A stretch of DNA of 40,854 bases from contig JALUBH010000003.1 in assembly GCA_027050775.1 (NCBI GenBank), positions 1 to 40,854 of the forward strand. The letters are read 5' to 3'. Below the pieces are notes generated by a model. It was not told the DNA's origin. It searched no databases and was given only the letters and a program-made list of their open reading frames with translations. Shown here piece after piece: positions 1 through 8,537 of this stretch; the first letter of the stretch is position 1, and every line of letters starts with the position of its first letter. This DNA comes from Campylobacteraceae bacterium (GTDB taxonomy: Bacteria > Campylobacterota > Campylobacteria > Campylobacterales > Sulfurospirillaceae). The translations under genes were made by a program, and so were the position numbers.

Positions 1-109
1 ACTGTATCAGGAATTGGTATGAAATTTATCCTCAACTTTGTATATTTTTCAGTGAAATTATGTCAAAATATACGAAGTGATTATTGGATAAGAGGTGGGT
101 TTACACAGT

Positions 110-496
110 TTATTTTACGGTCTCTTTTTTAGATTTGATTTTTTTAATATCACTTGGATCTCCTCTATCTTTTGGATCTTTATATATATCTATTTTTTCT
201 TCTGCTGTGATATGTATCTTATTAAGCTTCCTAAAAAAATCACCTGTAATCTTTTTATCTAAATGGTTGATAAATCTTATTTTTGGAGTAACTGACCTTG
301 AGTGAAAAGGTATAGACATAGCTTCCATAAACTCTTTAATTTTTATTTTCTTTATGCGATTATTGTCTTTAGCATCTATGTCCGATGATGATGTTGCATA
401 TCTGCTAAGTACAGTTTTATTTCCTTTTCTACTTACAGTCAGTGAAGGTATAAAAGGCTTTGTCAGCGACTTATATCTTCTAAGTGCTTTTAGCAT
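110..496 (-). CDS. Hypothetical lysine-rich protein
   Basis: I do not recognise this 128-residue protein. It is basic and lysine-rich throughout, with a charged tail ending in KKIKSKKETVK, and shows no signal peptide, membrane segment or cysteine motif. The ATG at 496 is preferred over the upstream TTG at 502 because an AAGGA Shine-Dalgarno lies six bases before it. It stands alone at the left edge, co-directional with the following minus-strand genes but separated from them by about 300 bases. A competing plus-strand frame overlaps its 3' end but has no good ribosome-binding site. It is probably a real but poorly conserved gene. Confidence 0.45.
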   Translation of the reverse strand: MLKALRRYKSLTKPFIPSLTVSRKGNKTVLSRYATSSSDIDAKDNNRIKKIKIKEFMEAMSIPFHSRSVTPKIRFINHLDKKITGDFFRKLNKIHITAEEKIDIYKDPKDRGDPSDIKKIKSKKETVK

Positions 497-502
497 AAAC
501 AA

Positions 503-808
503 TCCTTATATGATACACCATTTGAAGCAGTAGCACTACAGTAAGCATTTGTGATTTTTTTCGTATTTATAGCACAAGAGTGATAATATAATTTTATGTA
601 TAGCATCATAGCTACTCCTTGTTTTTCATAATTATAATTATTACACACAATTTAGACGCATAATGTCCAATAACTAATTTTATGAGTCTTGCTACCACAT
701 GTAGGAACATCGATTTTATAAACTCATAAAAAAGTATGGGATATTTTAGACTCGTAGCTGTAGATTTTAAGCTTGGCATGTTACTTTTTACAAAGTAAGT
801 TTAAATTA
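503..808. other. AT-rich gap without a convincing gene
   Basis: No frame of useful length with a ribosome-binding site was found here. A short hairpin, TTACTTT with AAAGTAA around a 4-base loop, lies at 781-798, just past the stop of the minus-strand nuclease-like gene at 809. It could be a weak terminator for that gene. The rest is AT-rich and may hold the promoter for the gene ending at 110. Confidence 0.4.
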
Positions 809-1855
809 TTAAATCCCTTCTATAATTTCTTTCAAATATGCCTTAAATAAAGGGATGCTATCCTTAAACCATTCGCTGGTAGCAACATAATAGCCCCCTT
901 GAATCATATATTTTTTCTTCCAATATCTATCTTGTTTTGGCGCATCTTTAGATATCCTCTTGAAGAAAGGATAATTAATATCAAATTTCCTTTTTGAATA
1001 TTCTTTTAAGAGTAAATTTGACAATTCATCTGTTTTATTACAGTAGTTAATAACAAAATCCATATTTCTTTTTACTAGATCACTAATTTTTTCTTTTATT
1101 TCCTCTTCCGCTAGAATATTGCTATTTGGGCCAATATTTTGTATATCGGAACGGGTCAATTTTGAGGCAAACTGCTTTTGATTGATTTTTTCTCTTACTG
1201 AGATGGTAAATTCTTTCAAAACTTCTTCAATAGTTTTCATATTAAATTTTTCTTCTTCTAAATCACCTATTATCAGTTGCATAATCCTATTTTGATAGTC
1301 TGTGGAATTTAACTTTTCTTTCAATTTCTCTTTTTTTGCTTTTAGTGCAATTTCCTCAAGTTTATTTTTTGCAAATACCTCTAGGCTCTGATAAGAAAAT
1401 AATTCTTTTTTAAACATTTCAACAAAAATTAAACCGTTTGCATCTGTCTTGGAAATATCAATCTCTATCAATAACGCTGGATCATCTGTCTGATTAAATT
1501 TGCCATCATAATAAAGTTCTATTTTGTTTCCAATAAGTAAACCAAAATCTAATTTTAGTTGCCTCATATATGATAAAAGTTGATCTTGATGAGATTGATT
1601 TCTTATATCAATTGATGGTCTTTTTACTTCTATAACAAATGCTTCTGAGTTATCTAGTCTCGTTACAATAATATCAGGTATTATTCTGTTGCAACTCCCT
1701 ATTCGAATTTTTTGCTTAAGCACAATCTCTTGAACATATCTACTCCAACCTAATTTTTCAAGAGATTGGATAATTTTTTGCTCATATAGTTCTTCCCTAC
1801 AAGCAGAAGGAACATCTTTAAGATGATAACAAATTTCTTCCCATAATTTAATCAT
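809..1855 (-). CDS. Type I restriction HsdR_N-like PD-(D/E)XK protein
   Basis: This 348-residue soluble protein has an N-terminal restriction-endonuclease-like fold of the HsdR_N type. P60-D61 is followed by a strand carrying E76-x-K78 (IEVKRP), the PD-(D/E)XK metal and catalytic set, after a strand-turn-strand recognisable from HsdR N-termini. It lacks the helicase part of HsdR, so it is not a complete type I R subunit. Residues 150-290 are charged and helical, and the C-terminus has an aromatic motif, GGYYVATSEWF, near residue 320. The ATG at 1855 has GAAGGG upstream. It is the last of four co-directional genes, 48 bases after the cytidine deaminase. A defence nuclease is plausible, but the substrate is unknown. 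Confidence 0.7.
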   Translation of the reverse strand: MIKLWEEICYHLKDVPSACREELYEQKIIQSLEKLGWSRYVQEIVLKQKIRIGSCNRIIPDIIVTRLDNSEAFVIEVKRPSIDIRNQSHQDQLLSYMRQLKLDFGLLIGNKIELYYDGKFNQTDDPALLIEIDISKTDANGLIFVEMFKKELFSYQSLEVFAKNKLEEIALKAKKEKLKEKLNSTDYQNRIMQLIIGDLEEEKFNMKTIEEVLKEFTISVREKINQKQFASKLTRSDIQNIGPNSNILAEEEIKEKISDLVKRNMDFVINYCNKTDELSNLLLKEYSKRKFDINYPFFKRISKDAPKQDRYWKKKYMIQGGYYVATSEWFKDSIPLFKAYLKEIIEGI

Positions 1856-1903
1856 ACATACCCTTCATATAAAGTTTTAAAAATATTAAGTTTGTGTAAA
1901 ATT

Positions 1904-2311
1904 TTATTCTTCATTTAAGCTAAAACTATAAGGAAGTAAAGTTTTCAGTTTTTCAACAACAATTTTATCATTCCACTTATATACCAAATCAATATCTGTA
2001 CCAAACTCGCTGATTACTTGACGGCAGGCGCCGCAAGGAGAAAAATTATCTCCGCTAGAAGCTATAGATATAGCTTGAAAATCACCAGGTTTATAGCCCA
2101 TCGAAACAGCCTTGTATATCGCTGTTCTTTCAGCACACATTGTTGAGCCATAAGCTGCATTTTCTACATTGCACCCATCAATAGTATTGCCATCTTTTGT
2201 CAAAATAGTTGCACCTACTTTAAAGCCAGAATATGGAGAATAAGCATTTTCCTTTGCTTTATCTGCTTGTTCTAGTAATTTTTTGTATTGATTATTTATA
2301 TTTTTTTGCAT
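1904..2311 (-). CDS. cdd: Cytidine deaminase
   Basis: This 135-residue protein would convert cytidine or deoxycytidine to the uridine form by zinc-dependent hydrolysis. The fold signature is clear: AYSPYSGFKVGA at 23-34, the catalytic C59-A-E61 motif (zinc ligand and proton-shuttling glutamate), and P-C93-x-x-C96 supplying the other two zinc ligands. Its length suits the small homotetrameric family. The start overlaps the end of the upstream 429-residue gene by 16 bases, so the two are probably translationally coupled. It could be ordinary pyrimidine salvage, but this overlap with a HEPN-like gene and a deoxynucleotidase-like gene is unusual for cdd and suggests a role in a combined system. 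Confidence 0.92.
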   Translation of the reverse strand: MQKNINNQYKKLLEQADKAKENAYSPYSGFKVGATILTKDGNTIDGCNVENAAYGSTMCAERTAIYKAVSMGYKPGDFQAISIASSGDNFSPCGACRQVISEFGTDIDLVYKWNDKIVVEKLKTLLPYSFSLNEE

Positions 2312-3585
2312 CCATCTTCCTTAGTAAAATTTTCCCATTCATCATCATTATTTTTTTTATTGCCCTGATCTAAATTTAATTTCTTTTGTGCATTGTGCAA
2401 TATATCTATATCTGGATCATCTTTAAATTTATATATCAAAAATTCATAATATATATGTGCTACTTTTTTAAAAAGTTTTATTAATTCAGCCTTTGCAATA
2501 TCTCTGGATGGTAATATAAATCCTGTTTTATTATAGCCAGCTGTCATAATATTGCCTTGTCTTTTTTCTTTTTCTATTATATCAATTGCATCTAGCGCCA
2601 TTGTATCTAATTTATTTTGTTCAACAACATCAAATAATTTATTCTTTTTTGTAATAAAAGAGTACCACTTGACATCGAATATTTCCAAAGGAGGATTTTC
2701 ATTTTTATATTGTAGAATATATTTTTTAAACTGCTCGCTTTGCAAAAAGTTTTGAAATGCCAGTCTATACTCATGATCTCCTCCTCCAAAATCAATATAT
2801 ATTCTAAAATCCAAAGGTGTGGCTAAAATAGAAACTGACCCTATGACCAAATTATTCCTTTGTGTCTTGAAATTATTAATATTATCTGTAAAATCTTTAT
2901 CAATAAATGGCATCCAAATATAAGCACTAGTGGTATCTATCGGGGACAATACAGTAGGCACTAAACCTACTGTATCAGTAAATTCAGCTTCAAGGTTACG
3001 CTGCAAATAAAGAAGTTTTTTTCTAAGTTGGAATAGATTATCAAAATCATTTATCCTAATACCGTTAAACATTTTAATAGCGTTTAAACCGTATTTTTGT
3101 GCTTCCGCCCTAGCAATCATACGCTCTGTAATTTCTTTGATTTTATAGTCTTGAAGCAATATGTTATTACTTGCAATGTCATTTATAACTGTCATATCAT
3201 AATTTTGATTTTTATGATATGAAAAATATACATAAAGAATAAGTTCTTTAATTTCTGGTTTTTTTTGAAAAATTATATTTTCACTCATATGATGAATAAG
3301 TTCATTTCTTAACTTTCTAAAATTATGTAGCTTTGTTGCTAAATCATCTGTTTGAGCGTAAAAGACATCGCACCTGCTTTTATTTTTTACATATGAATCA
3401 ATATAACTTAATAAGCTAGGATCTCCTTTTCCTGTAAACTCTTTCCTAGCTTCTCTTTTTGAAACTTGATTTTTAAAATATTTTTCAAATAAAACAGTAG
3501 CCATAAAAGCTGCAATATCTATATAACCCAATATATTGTTAGCCAACATATATTCAGCATACTCTTTATCAGTAATTTTCATCAT
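2296..3585 (-). CDS. Uncharacterised 429-residue protein with HEPN-like motif
   Basis: I recognise no full-length family. The N-terminal 120 residues look all-helical and contain R93-N-E-L-I-H98, which matches the R-x4-6-H catalytic motif of HEPN ribonucleases and is followed by H99. The rest is mixed alpha/beta with no membrane segment, and the C-terminus is very acidic and polar. The protein starts inside the end of the HAD gene (17-base overlap) and ends inside the start of cdd (16-base overlap), so the three genes are almost certainly co-translated. HEPN domains often act as RNA-cleaving effectors in toxin-antitoxin and phage-defence systems; that role here is inference. ATG codons at 3585 and 3582 are both possible starts. 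Confidence 0.6.
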   Translation of the reverse strand: MMKITDKEYAEYMLANNILGYIDIAAFMATVLFEKYFKNQVSKREARKEFTGKGDPSLLSYIDSYVKNKSRCDVFYAQTDDLATKLHNFRKLRNELIHHMSENIIFQKKPEIKELILYVYFSYHKNQNYDMTVINDIASNNILLQDYKIKEITERMIARAEAQKYGLNAIKMFNGIRINDFDNLFQLRKKLLYLQRNLEAEFTDTVGLVPTVLSPIDTTSAYIWMPFIDKDFTDNINNFKTQRNNLVIGSVSILATPLDFRIYIDFGGGDHEYRLAFQNFLQSEQFKKYILQYKNENPPLEIFDVKWYSFITKKNKLFDVVEQNKLDTMALDAIDIIEKEKRQGNIMTAGYNKTGFILPSRDIAKAELIKLFKKVAHIYYEFLIYKFKDDPDIDILHNAQKKLNLDQGNKKNNDDEWENFTKEDGCKKI

Positions 3586-4189
3586 CCAACTCCTTTAAAA
3601 CTTGCTCATATGATGTAGCCATACTAAAATTATCATTTTTTGTAATCTGAGAAAATTTAGTAAACTTTTCATCTAGTCCGTAATTGTGTAGTTTGCACCA
3701 TCCAAAACGATCTTCATAATTAAAAACTATTCCTTTTTGATTATTGTGATGTATATGTTCCATCACATGTAGAGGATAATCATCAATCAAGATACCATCT
3801 TTCGTATATTCATATTTTTCTTTTTCTGAAGCTATAAATTGCTCATCTGTTATACCAAAGTAATACTTAGCATGTTTAATTTTTTCTTCTTTATGATGTT
3901 TTCTCGTCGCAGAAATAATGATAACATTTGATTTTCCATATTTCTCTTCTAAAGCATGAAAAAAGTCAACTGCTCCTTCAAAAGGTAATAAAAATTCTTT
4001 ATCTGCATAGTGGTTATACTCTTCACTGCGCCAAAAATCATTAGCAGTTTTATCAAAAACTTCACCAAGAAAATACCAACGATTTATATCATTTGAGGTA
4101 ATATTTACACTATATCTTTTATTTATCCAATCAACCCATGGGTCAATCAGATTAATCAATGTCGTATCGTAATCTACAAATATTTTCAT
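3569..4189 (-). CDS. HAD-family 5'(3')-deoxyribonucleotidase-like protein
   Basis: This 206-residue soluble protein carries the HAD phosphatase motifs. Motif I is D6-x-D8-x-T10 (FVDYDTTLIN), motif II is the serine of IIISAT near residue 93, a lysine-rich helix follows, and motif IV is ILIDDYP with D136-D137. The order and spacing, including a KHAKYYFG-like segment before motif IV, resemble the NT5C group that dephosphorylates (d)NMPs to nucleosides. It is the first gene of an overlapping set with the HEPN-like protein and cytidine deaminase, so its product nucleosides could feed the deaminase. Substrate preference cannot be read from sequence. Confidence 0.75.
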   Translation of the reverse strand: MKIFVDYDTTLINLIDPWVDWINKRYSVNITSNDINRWYFLGEVFDKTANDFWRSEEYNHYADKEFLLPFEGAVDFFHALEEKYGKSNVIIISATRKHHKEEKIKHAKYYFGITDEQFIASEKEKYEYTKDGILIDDYPLHVMEHIHHNNQKGIVFNYEDRFGWCKLHNYGLDEKFTKFSQITKNDNFSMATSYEQVLKELDDENY

Positions 4190-4282
4190 CTTTTGTCTCC
4201 TAATATTTCAATAAATCTATTTTAGCATAAAGCAGTTGTAATCTCTTTATTTATACTTATATTTCTTTTCAGTAGTTATAAG

Positions 4283-4525
4283 CTATTCATCATTTTCAAA
4301 TTCATCAAAAAAAGATTTATCCTCATCGTTATCATCCTCTTTTTCAATATAACCACTACCGTTACATTCATAACATGTTATATATCCACTACCATAGCAA
4401 ACATCACACGATGTAAATCCACCGCCCCATGTTGCAAAGCCTGGGAGAGAGCCTGCACCTCCACATCGATCACACATTACTTCTCCTCTACCATTACATC
4501 TTTCGCATTCAACTTGTTGTGCCAT
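4283..4525 (-). CDS. Small DnaJ-type zinc-finger protein
   Basis: This is an 80-residue protein made almost entirely of four CxxCxGxG-type repeats (CERCNGRG, CDRCGGAG, CDVCYGSG, CYECNGSG), the two-zinc cysteine-rich domain of DnaJ, with a short acidic tail. No J-domain or substrate-binding domain is present. Stand-alone domains of this kind may bind unfolded protein or assist metal and redox work, but no partner is evident. The ATG at 4525 is preferred because AAGGA lies eight bases upstream; the ATG at 4534 overlaps that site. It is co-directional with the HAD gene but separated from it by about 90 bases. Confidence 0.7.
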   Translation of the reverse strand: MAQQVECERCNGRGEVMCDRCGGAGSLPGFATWGGGFTSCDVCYGSGYITCYECNGSGYIEKEDDNDEDKSFFDEFENDE

Positions 4526-4607
4526 AATGACCATCCTTTTTATTTATTTAATGTAATTATAAACTATTATATAGTCATATTTTGTCTATTGAAAATAGTT
4601 TTGTATT

Positions 4608-4820
4608 TTATTTTCCATATTGCATTTCAAGATAAGAAAATAGTGCCATTTTATCTTTAGCAATTCCAAAAAATCCACTCTCGTGTACAAACTCCATAGA
4701 TTCATCTGGTTTAAGAGATTTTGCTGATAGTTCAAAACTTCCTGCTCTTTTTTGTGGTATTTTTACTTTCCATTTTCCATCTTCTTCATCTTCCCATACT
4801 ACTGCTTTTATATCTGGCAT
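4608..4820 (-). CDS. Hypothetical 70-residue protein
   Basis: A short soluble protein with an N-terminal segment of alternating hydrophobic and charged residues (AVVWEDEEDGKWKVKIP) and no cysteines or membrane segment. I do not recognise the family. The ATG at 4820 has only a weak upstream GGA. It lies between the DnaJ-type zinc-finger gene and a MYG1-like gene on the same strand. The 110 bases upstream contain no other start in this frame. Codon use and the compact fold-like pattern favour a real gene, but support is limited. Confidence 0.45.
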   Translation of the reverse strand: MPDIKAVVWEDEEDGKWKVKIPQKRAGSFELSAKSLKPDESMEFVHESGFFGIAKDKMALFSYLEMQYGK

Positions 4821-4931
4821 TGTTTGTCCATTTATATATCTTGACCAAAAACGAGTATATTGTTTTAGCTCAATTATTTTTTTATTTTCCTCAAAATAAA
4901 ATGAATTATTTACAATGCTCTGTGCTTCTTC

Positions 4932-5396
4932 TCATTCATCTTCGTTGTCTTTGAGTGAGCTAAGAATGGTATATGCAAACTCTACTGCTTTTTTAAAACA
5001 CTCCTCTTGCTTATCTCCGTAGATATCATCATTATTATTGAAATGAGTGATGAGAGAAGAGTATTCAAATGGTTTAGCTTTTGTGATACCTACATCATTT
5101 TCATCAACCATTTTAATGAGTTTTGATATAGTTGGATAGTTATCCTCTTCTTCTAAATATTCCCAAATAAGCCCTGCGCTGCTTTTACCGCCTTTGTATT
5201 GGTGGTGATCAAAGTATTTTTTTCCATCATATTTTTTACCAATATCTATCACCATATCATACTTTGTAAAATCTGCTGTATCGTGATTAACTCTGTGGAC
5301 TACTATTTCGTCATCTCTGAAAATTTTCAAAAGAGCTATGGCACTCACTTCATCTGCATGCATTATTTTATTGTGCGTTGCTATATCTAATATCAT
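4932..5396 (-). CDS. Short MYG1/DHH-like metal-dependent hydrolase
   Basis: This 154-residue protein resembles the N-terminal half of the MYG1 (UPF0160) family. It has ATHNKIMHADEV (H8, H13, D15), a second metal aspartate in MVIDIGKKYD (D51) and the FDHHQ motif (D63-H64-H65), which together build a DHH-like metal site. MYG1 proteins are usually around 300 residues, so this is a short form or only the catalytic half. Eukaryotic MYG1 is a 3'-5' RNA exonuclease; activity here is unknown. An AAGGA lies about nine bases before the ATG at 5396. The stop falls cleanly at 4932 with no sign of a frameshifted remainder upstream. Confidence 0.7.
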   Translation of the reverse strand: MILDIATHNKIMHADEVSAIALLKIFRDDEIVVHRVNHDTADFTKYDMVIDIGKKYDGKKYFDHHQYKGGKSSAGLIWEYLEEEDNYPTISKLIKMVDENDVGITKAKPFEYSSLITHFNNNDDIYGDKQEECFKKAVEFAYTILSSLKDNEDE

Positions 5397-5507
5397 TTTT
5401 CATATCCTTTGTTTTTATTGTAGTAATTATACGAGAAAGGTTGGTCGTATTTTGTCTATATAATGATATTTTATAAATTAAGAGTAGAGAAGTTGAGAGT
5501 GAAAAAC

Positions 5508-6080
5508 CTAGCCCACTCTCTTTTTCTTCTTTGTTGCCAATTGCATGTAGAGCCATAGCAAGCCTAAAAGTGATATGAGTATCAAAGGTGCTAGCCAAGG
5601 GTTTGATGCTATATATTTACTTGCCCTCATCAAAGTTTCCCCTGCTTTATAACTTGCAAATGCTACTATGAGACTCCATAGAGCTGCTGAGATTACATTT
5701 AAAGTGTTGAATTTAAAAGCGCTGTATTTTGTGAAGCCTATCGCGATTGGTATCAAAGTTTTTATGCCATATACAAATTTTTGAAAAAATATGATTTTAT
5801 CTCCGTATTTTTTCATCAAAAGATGGCTAAGGGCTAGTTTTCTTCTATGCTTTTTAAGATATGGCATCATTTGAGGTTTATTGTATCTACTTATGTAAAA
5901 AAGAAGTGAATCCCCAAGTGCATTCGCCACAAATGCCACCAAAATAGAGATGCTCAAATCCATCTGACCTGAGTATGAAAGTACGCCTGCGGCTATAAGA
6001 GCAACCATACCGCCTCCGAGTGAGTATATAAACAAAATTATATACCCGTAAGTTGAGAGTGAGTTTAATATATCTTGCAA
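5508..6080 (-). CDS. DedA/VTT-family membrane protein
   Basis: A 190-residue integral membrane protein with the VTT (DedA, SNARE-associated) architecture: a glycine-rich re-entrant segment near residues 20-35, the GDSLLFYISRY motif, and FFQKFVYGIKTLIPIAIG, which corresponds to the family's F-x-R-F-x-P-x-x-R loop. Hydrophobic helices follow and the C-terminus is basic (KKKKRV). DedA proteins are linked to undecaprenyl-phosphate or phospholipid flipping at the inner membrane. The start is TTG at 6080, five bases after the upstream SYLF gene's stop codon; no ATG occurs before residue 25. It is the last gene of a run with the SYLF protein and ABC exporter. Confidence 0.85.
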   Translation of the reverse strand: MQDILNSLSTYGYIILFIYSLGGGMVALIAAGVLSYSGQMDLSISILVAFVANALGDSLLFYISRYNKPQMMPYLKKHRRKLALSHLLMKKYGDKIIFFQKFVYGIKTLIPIAIGFTKYSAFKFNTLNVISAALWSLIVAFASYKAGETLMRASKYIASNPWLAPLILISLLGLLWLYMQLATKKKKRVG

Positions 6081-6085
6081 ATTTT

Positions 6086-6745
6086 CTACCTTATCACATC
6101 TATGGCATTAAAAAACTGTTTTATTGCATAAGAGTCTTGTTTTTGGGGCATTGCCACTATATTTACTGCGTTTATACCGTTGCCATAGTACTCAATATCT
6201 TTATCTAAATCTTGATTTATCACTGCTCCTTTTAGGGAAACACCCAAAAACAAACCTTCTGATTTTCTATATGAAAATATCTCTGCACTTAAATTTAGCT
6301 TGCTATTTTTTTCATAGGTCTTAGCTAGTGGGCCAGCAGATATTGAGGCATCTGCACCCATAGTCATACTGCTATTGCTCAAAAGCGAACTTACACTCTT
6401 TTGTGTGTTAAATATAAGCAATATAGAGCTGTGTTCATATCCAAACTGCCAACCCAAACTGCCACTTTTTAGTTTTATAAAAAACGGATTACTCCATGAG
6501 CCGTTACTTTTTTTTATACTAGCAACCCCTTTGCCAAACTCACCGCCGATAAAAAAACCAATCTTAGTAGCACTCGGTATTATTACGATTGCTCTTGATT
6601 TTATCAATATCTTCGTTGGTATTTTATTTACCCTAAGTATTTCTTGTAAACTGTTTGCCGAGTCCAATAACTCTTCCCTTGCTCCCGCAAATGAATTTGT
6701 TAAAAACAATAACACAAACATAAAGATATAAATCATCTTTTTCAT
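6086..6745 (-). CDS. Secreted SYLF (Ysc84-like) domain protein
   Basis: A 219-residue protein with an N-terminal signal peptide (MKKMIYIFMFVLLFLTNSFA) followed by a SYLF domain: the SRAIVIIPSATKIGFFIGGEFGKG stretch in the first third, then GWQFGYEHSS and FNTQKSVSSLL, then TMGADASISAGP and the glycine-rich LFLGVSLKGAVI. SYLF proteins bind lipids; the bacterial members are exported and their role is poorly defined. An AAAGGGGG sequence precedes the ATG. The gene lies one base downstream of the ABC exporter stop and five bases before the DedA start, suggesting one transcript devoted to envelope lipids. Confidence 0.85.
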   Translation of the reverse strand: MKKMIYIFMFVLLFLTNSFAGAREELLDSANSLQEILRVNKIPTKILIKSRAIVIIPSATKIGFFIGGEFGKGVASIKKSNGSWSNPFFIKLKSGSLGWQFGYEHSSILLIFNTQKSVSSLLSNSSMTMGADASISAGPLAKTYEKNSKLNLSAEIFSYRKSEGLFLGVSLKGAVINQDLDKDIEYYGNGINAVNIVAMPQKQDSYAIKQFFNAIDVIR

Positions 6746-6746
6746 T

Positions 6747-8510
6747 TTAAACCCCCTTTGTATAACTGTAAAAAGTACCTTCCAAGCTCATCAGCTTATC
6801 GATTGTACCCTCTTCTTCTATAATTCCATTATCTAACACATAGATATAATCCGCTTTTCTTATCGTGCTTAGTCTATGTGCTATTATAATTGTAGTCTTA
6901 TCTTTTAAATAATCATTTAACGACTCGAAAAGTCTATTTTCCGTATGAACATCAAGAGCCGATGTGGACTCATCAAGTATGACAATATTTGAGTTTTGGA
7001 CTATCATTCTCGCTATCGATATCCTTTGCCTTTGTCCGCCTGAGAGCTTCACACCATTTCTTCCTATCTGCGTATCAAGACCATCATCCAAGCCTTCTAC
7101 AAACCCCCCTAATTGCGCGATATCAAGTGCTTCATAAAGGCTTTTGTCATCGATTTGTGCACCAAAAGTCAAATTTTCCCTGATTGAATCATTGAACATC
7201 TGCGGATTTTGCAACACCAAATATACATGATCTCTGATTATGCTCAAGCCTATATCTCTGATGGAACAATCATCATAAAGTATATCGCCTTTTTCAAAAG
7301 CATACAGACCGACCAAAAGATTTGCTAAAGTAGTTTTACCGCTTCCACTCGCACCTACTATAGCAATTTTCATACCTTTTTTGATTCTAAGATTTATGTT
7401 TTTGAGTATGTTTTTGTCATCATCATAAGCAAAACTAAGATTTCTGACTTCTATCTTATTGGTGCTACTTCTTTCAAAAGGGTTGCATCTGTGTTTATAT
7501 TGTGGCTCACTTTTTAATGCAAATATGGAGTTTATCCTCTTTAAAGATTTTTTTGCATTTTGATAAGCATATTGAATATTTAAAATATCTTGTATCGGTG
7601 TCATCATAACCCAAAGATAACCAAAAATCCCAAGCATAAGACCAATAGTCAAATCAGAATAAGCAACCACTAAAATGCTAGCTGCCCTAAAAACCTCAAA
7701 ACCTGATAAAAAAATCAAAAAAGAAAATCTACTCGCACCATCACTTTTATAGGTGAACTCTATAGATTTCTCTTTTATCTCTTTAGCACTATGTATTACT
7801 CTTGAAAAATAATTTTTATCTTGATTTGCGGCTCTTATCTGTGCAAAAAGTTCCAATGTTTCGCTCAAAGAGTCTTGAAAGATTTCAAATGCTCTGTTTT
7901 GCTCTCTCTTTAAAACAGAAACTCTCTTTGCTATTTTTGTCGTAAATATTATAACAAATGGATTTAAAATCAGTATAAAAAGTGCCAACTGCCATTTAAT
8001 CATCAAGAGGACAATACCGACCCCGATAATTGTCAAAACGGAGATAATCAGTCGGCTTACAAATGATCCCAAAAAGTTCTCTATAGTATCAACATCTACC
8101 ACCATCAAAGAGGCACTCTTGCCTGAACCAAAAAATTCTAGTTCATTTATAGCAACCTTGCTTAAATGCTTAAGTAAATCCTCCCTTAACTTAAACGAGA
8201 TATTTTTAGAAACAATCGTAAAAAGTTTGGTTTGATAGTAATTTAGCAAGAAGTAAACTGCACGCAACAAAATAACCAAAACAAGCATTATGCCGACATA
8301 AACATAAGCTTTTGAAGGGTGTCCCAAAAAAGCATCTATCGTGTTTGTAACAACTCCTGGTTTCTTGAGCAAAACCTCGTCCACGAGCACCGGCATAACA
8401 AGCGGAGCAGGAGTACTGACTATAACAGCAAGCAGAGCCAATATATTTGCAAATATCAGCTCTTTTTTATATTTTTTAGCCTCAGTAAAAAATCTATTGA
8501 AGCTATACAT
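6747..8510 (-). CDS. ABC exporter, fused membrane and ATPase domains (MsbA-like)
   Basis: A 587-residue half-transporter that would dimerise in the inner membrane. About six transmembrane helices occupy residues 20-310. The nucleotide-binding domain follows with Walker A GASGSGKT (386-393), the signature LSGGQ (489-493), Walker B IVILDES (509-515) and H-loop H545 in IIAHRLSTI. All motifs are intact. This architecture exports lipids, drugs or peptides; the SYLF and DedA genes immediately downstream favour a lipid or envelope substrate, but that is inference. The start at 8510 has only a weak ribosome-binding site, and the gene follows rny after a 27-base spacer holding a CTCTACATGTAGAG palindrome. 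Confidence 0.9.
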   Translation of the reverse strand: MYSFNRFFTEAKKYKKELIFANILALLAVIVSTPAPLVMPVLVDEVLLKKPGVVTNTIDAFLGHPSKAYVYVGIMLVLVILLRAVYFLLNYYQTKLFTIVSKNISFKLREDLLKHLSKVAINELEFFGSGKSASLMVVDVDTIENFLGSFVSRLIISVLTIIGVGIVLLMIKWQLALFILILNPFVIIFTTKIAKRVSVLKREQNRAFEIFQDSLSETLELFAQIRAANQDKNYFSRVIHSAKEIKEKSIEFTYKSDGASRFSFLIFLSGFEVFRAASILVVAYSDLTIGLMLGIFGYLWVMMTPIQDILNIQYAYQNAKKSLKRINSIFALKSEPQYKHRCNPFERSSTNKIEVRNLSFAYDDDKNILKNINLRIKKGMKIAIVGASGSGKTTLANLLVGLYAFEKGDILYDDCSIRDIGLSIIRDHVYLVLQNPQMFNDSIRENLTFGAQIDDKSLYEALDIAQLGGFVEGLDDGLDTQIGRNGVKLSGGQRQRISIARMIVQNSNIVILDESTSALDVHTENRLFESLNDYLKDKTTIIIAHRLSTIRKADYIYVLDNGIIEEEGTIDKLMSLEGTFYSYTKGV

Positions 8511-8523
8511 ATATCTGTTTACC

Positions 8524-8537
8524 CTCTACATGTAGAG
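8524..8537. repeat. Dispersed palindrome CTCTACATGTAGAG
   Basis: A perfect 14-base palindrome lies in the short spacer directly next to the rny stop codon. The same core occurs at 14568, 16764, 22471, 24766 and 36332, so it is a dispersed repeat. It may act as a transcript hairpin between rny and the ABC exporter or as a protein-binding site. Confidence 0.7.

Noticed and set aside
1-129. Open plus-strand frame at the left edge that could be the end of a truncated gene
   Set aside because: Only 42 codons are visible, no family is recognised, and it runs against the end of a minus-strand gene. The evidence is too weak to list.
84-305. Plus-strand 73-codon hydrophobic frame
   Set aside because: It is antisense to the better supported gene at 110-496 and lacks a ribosome-binding site.
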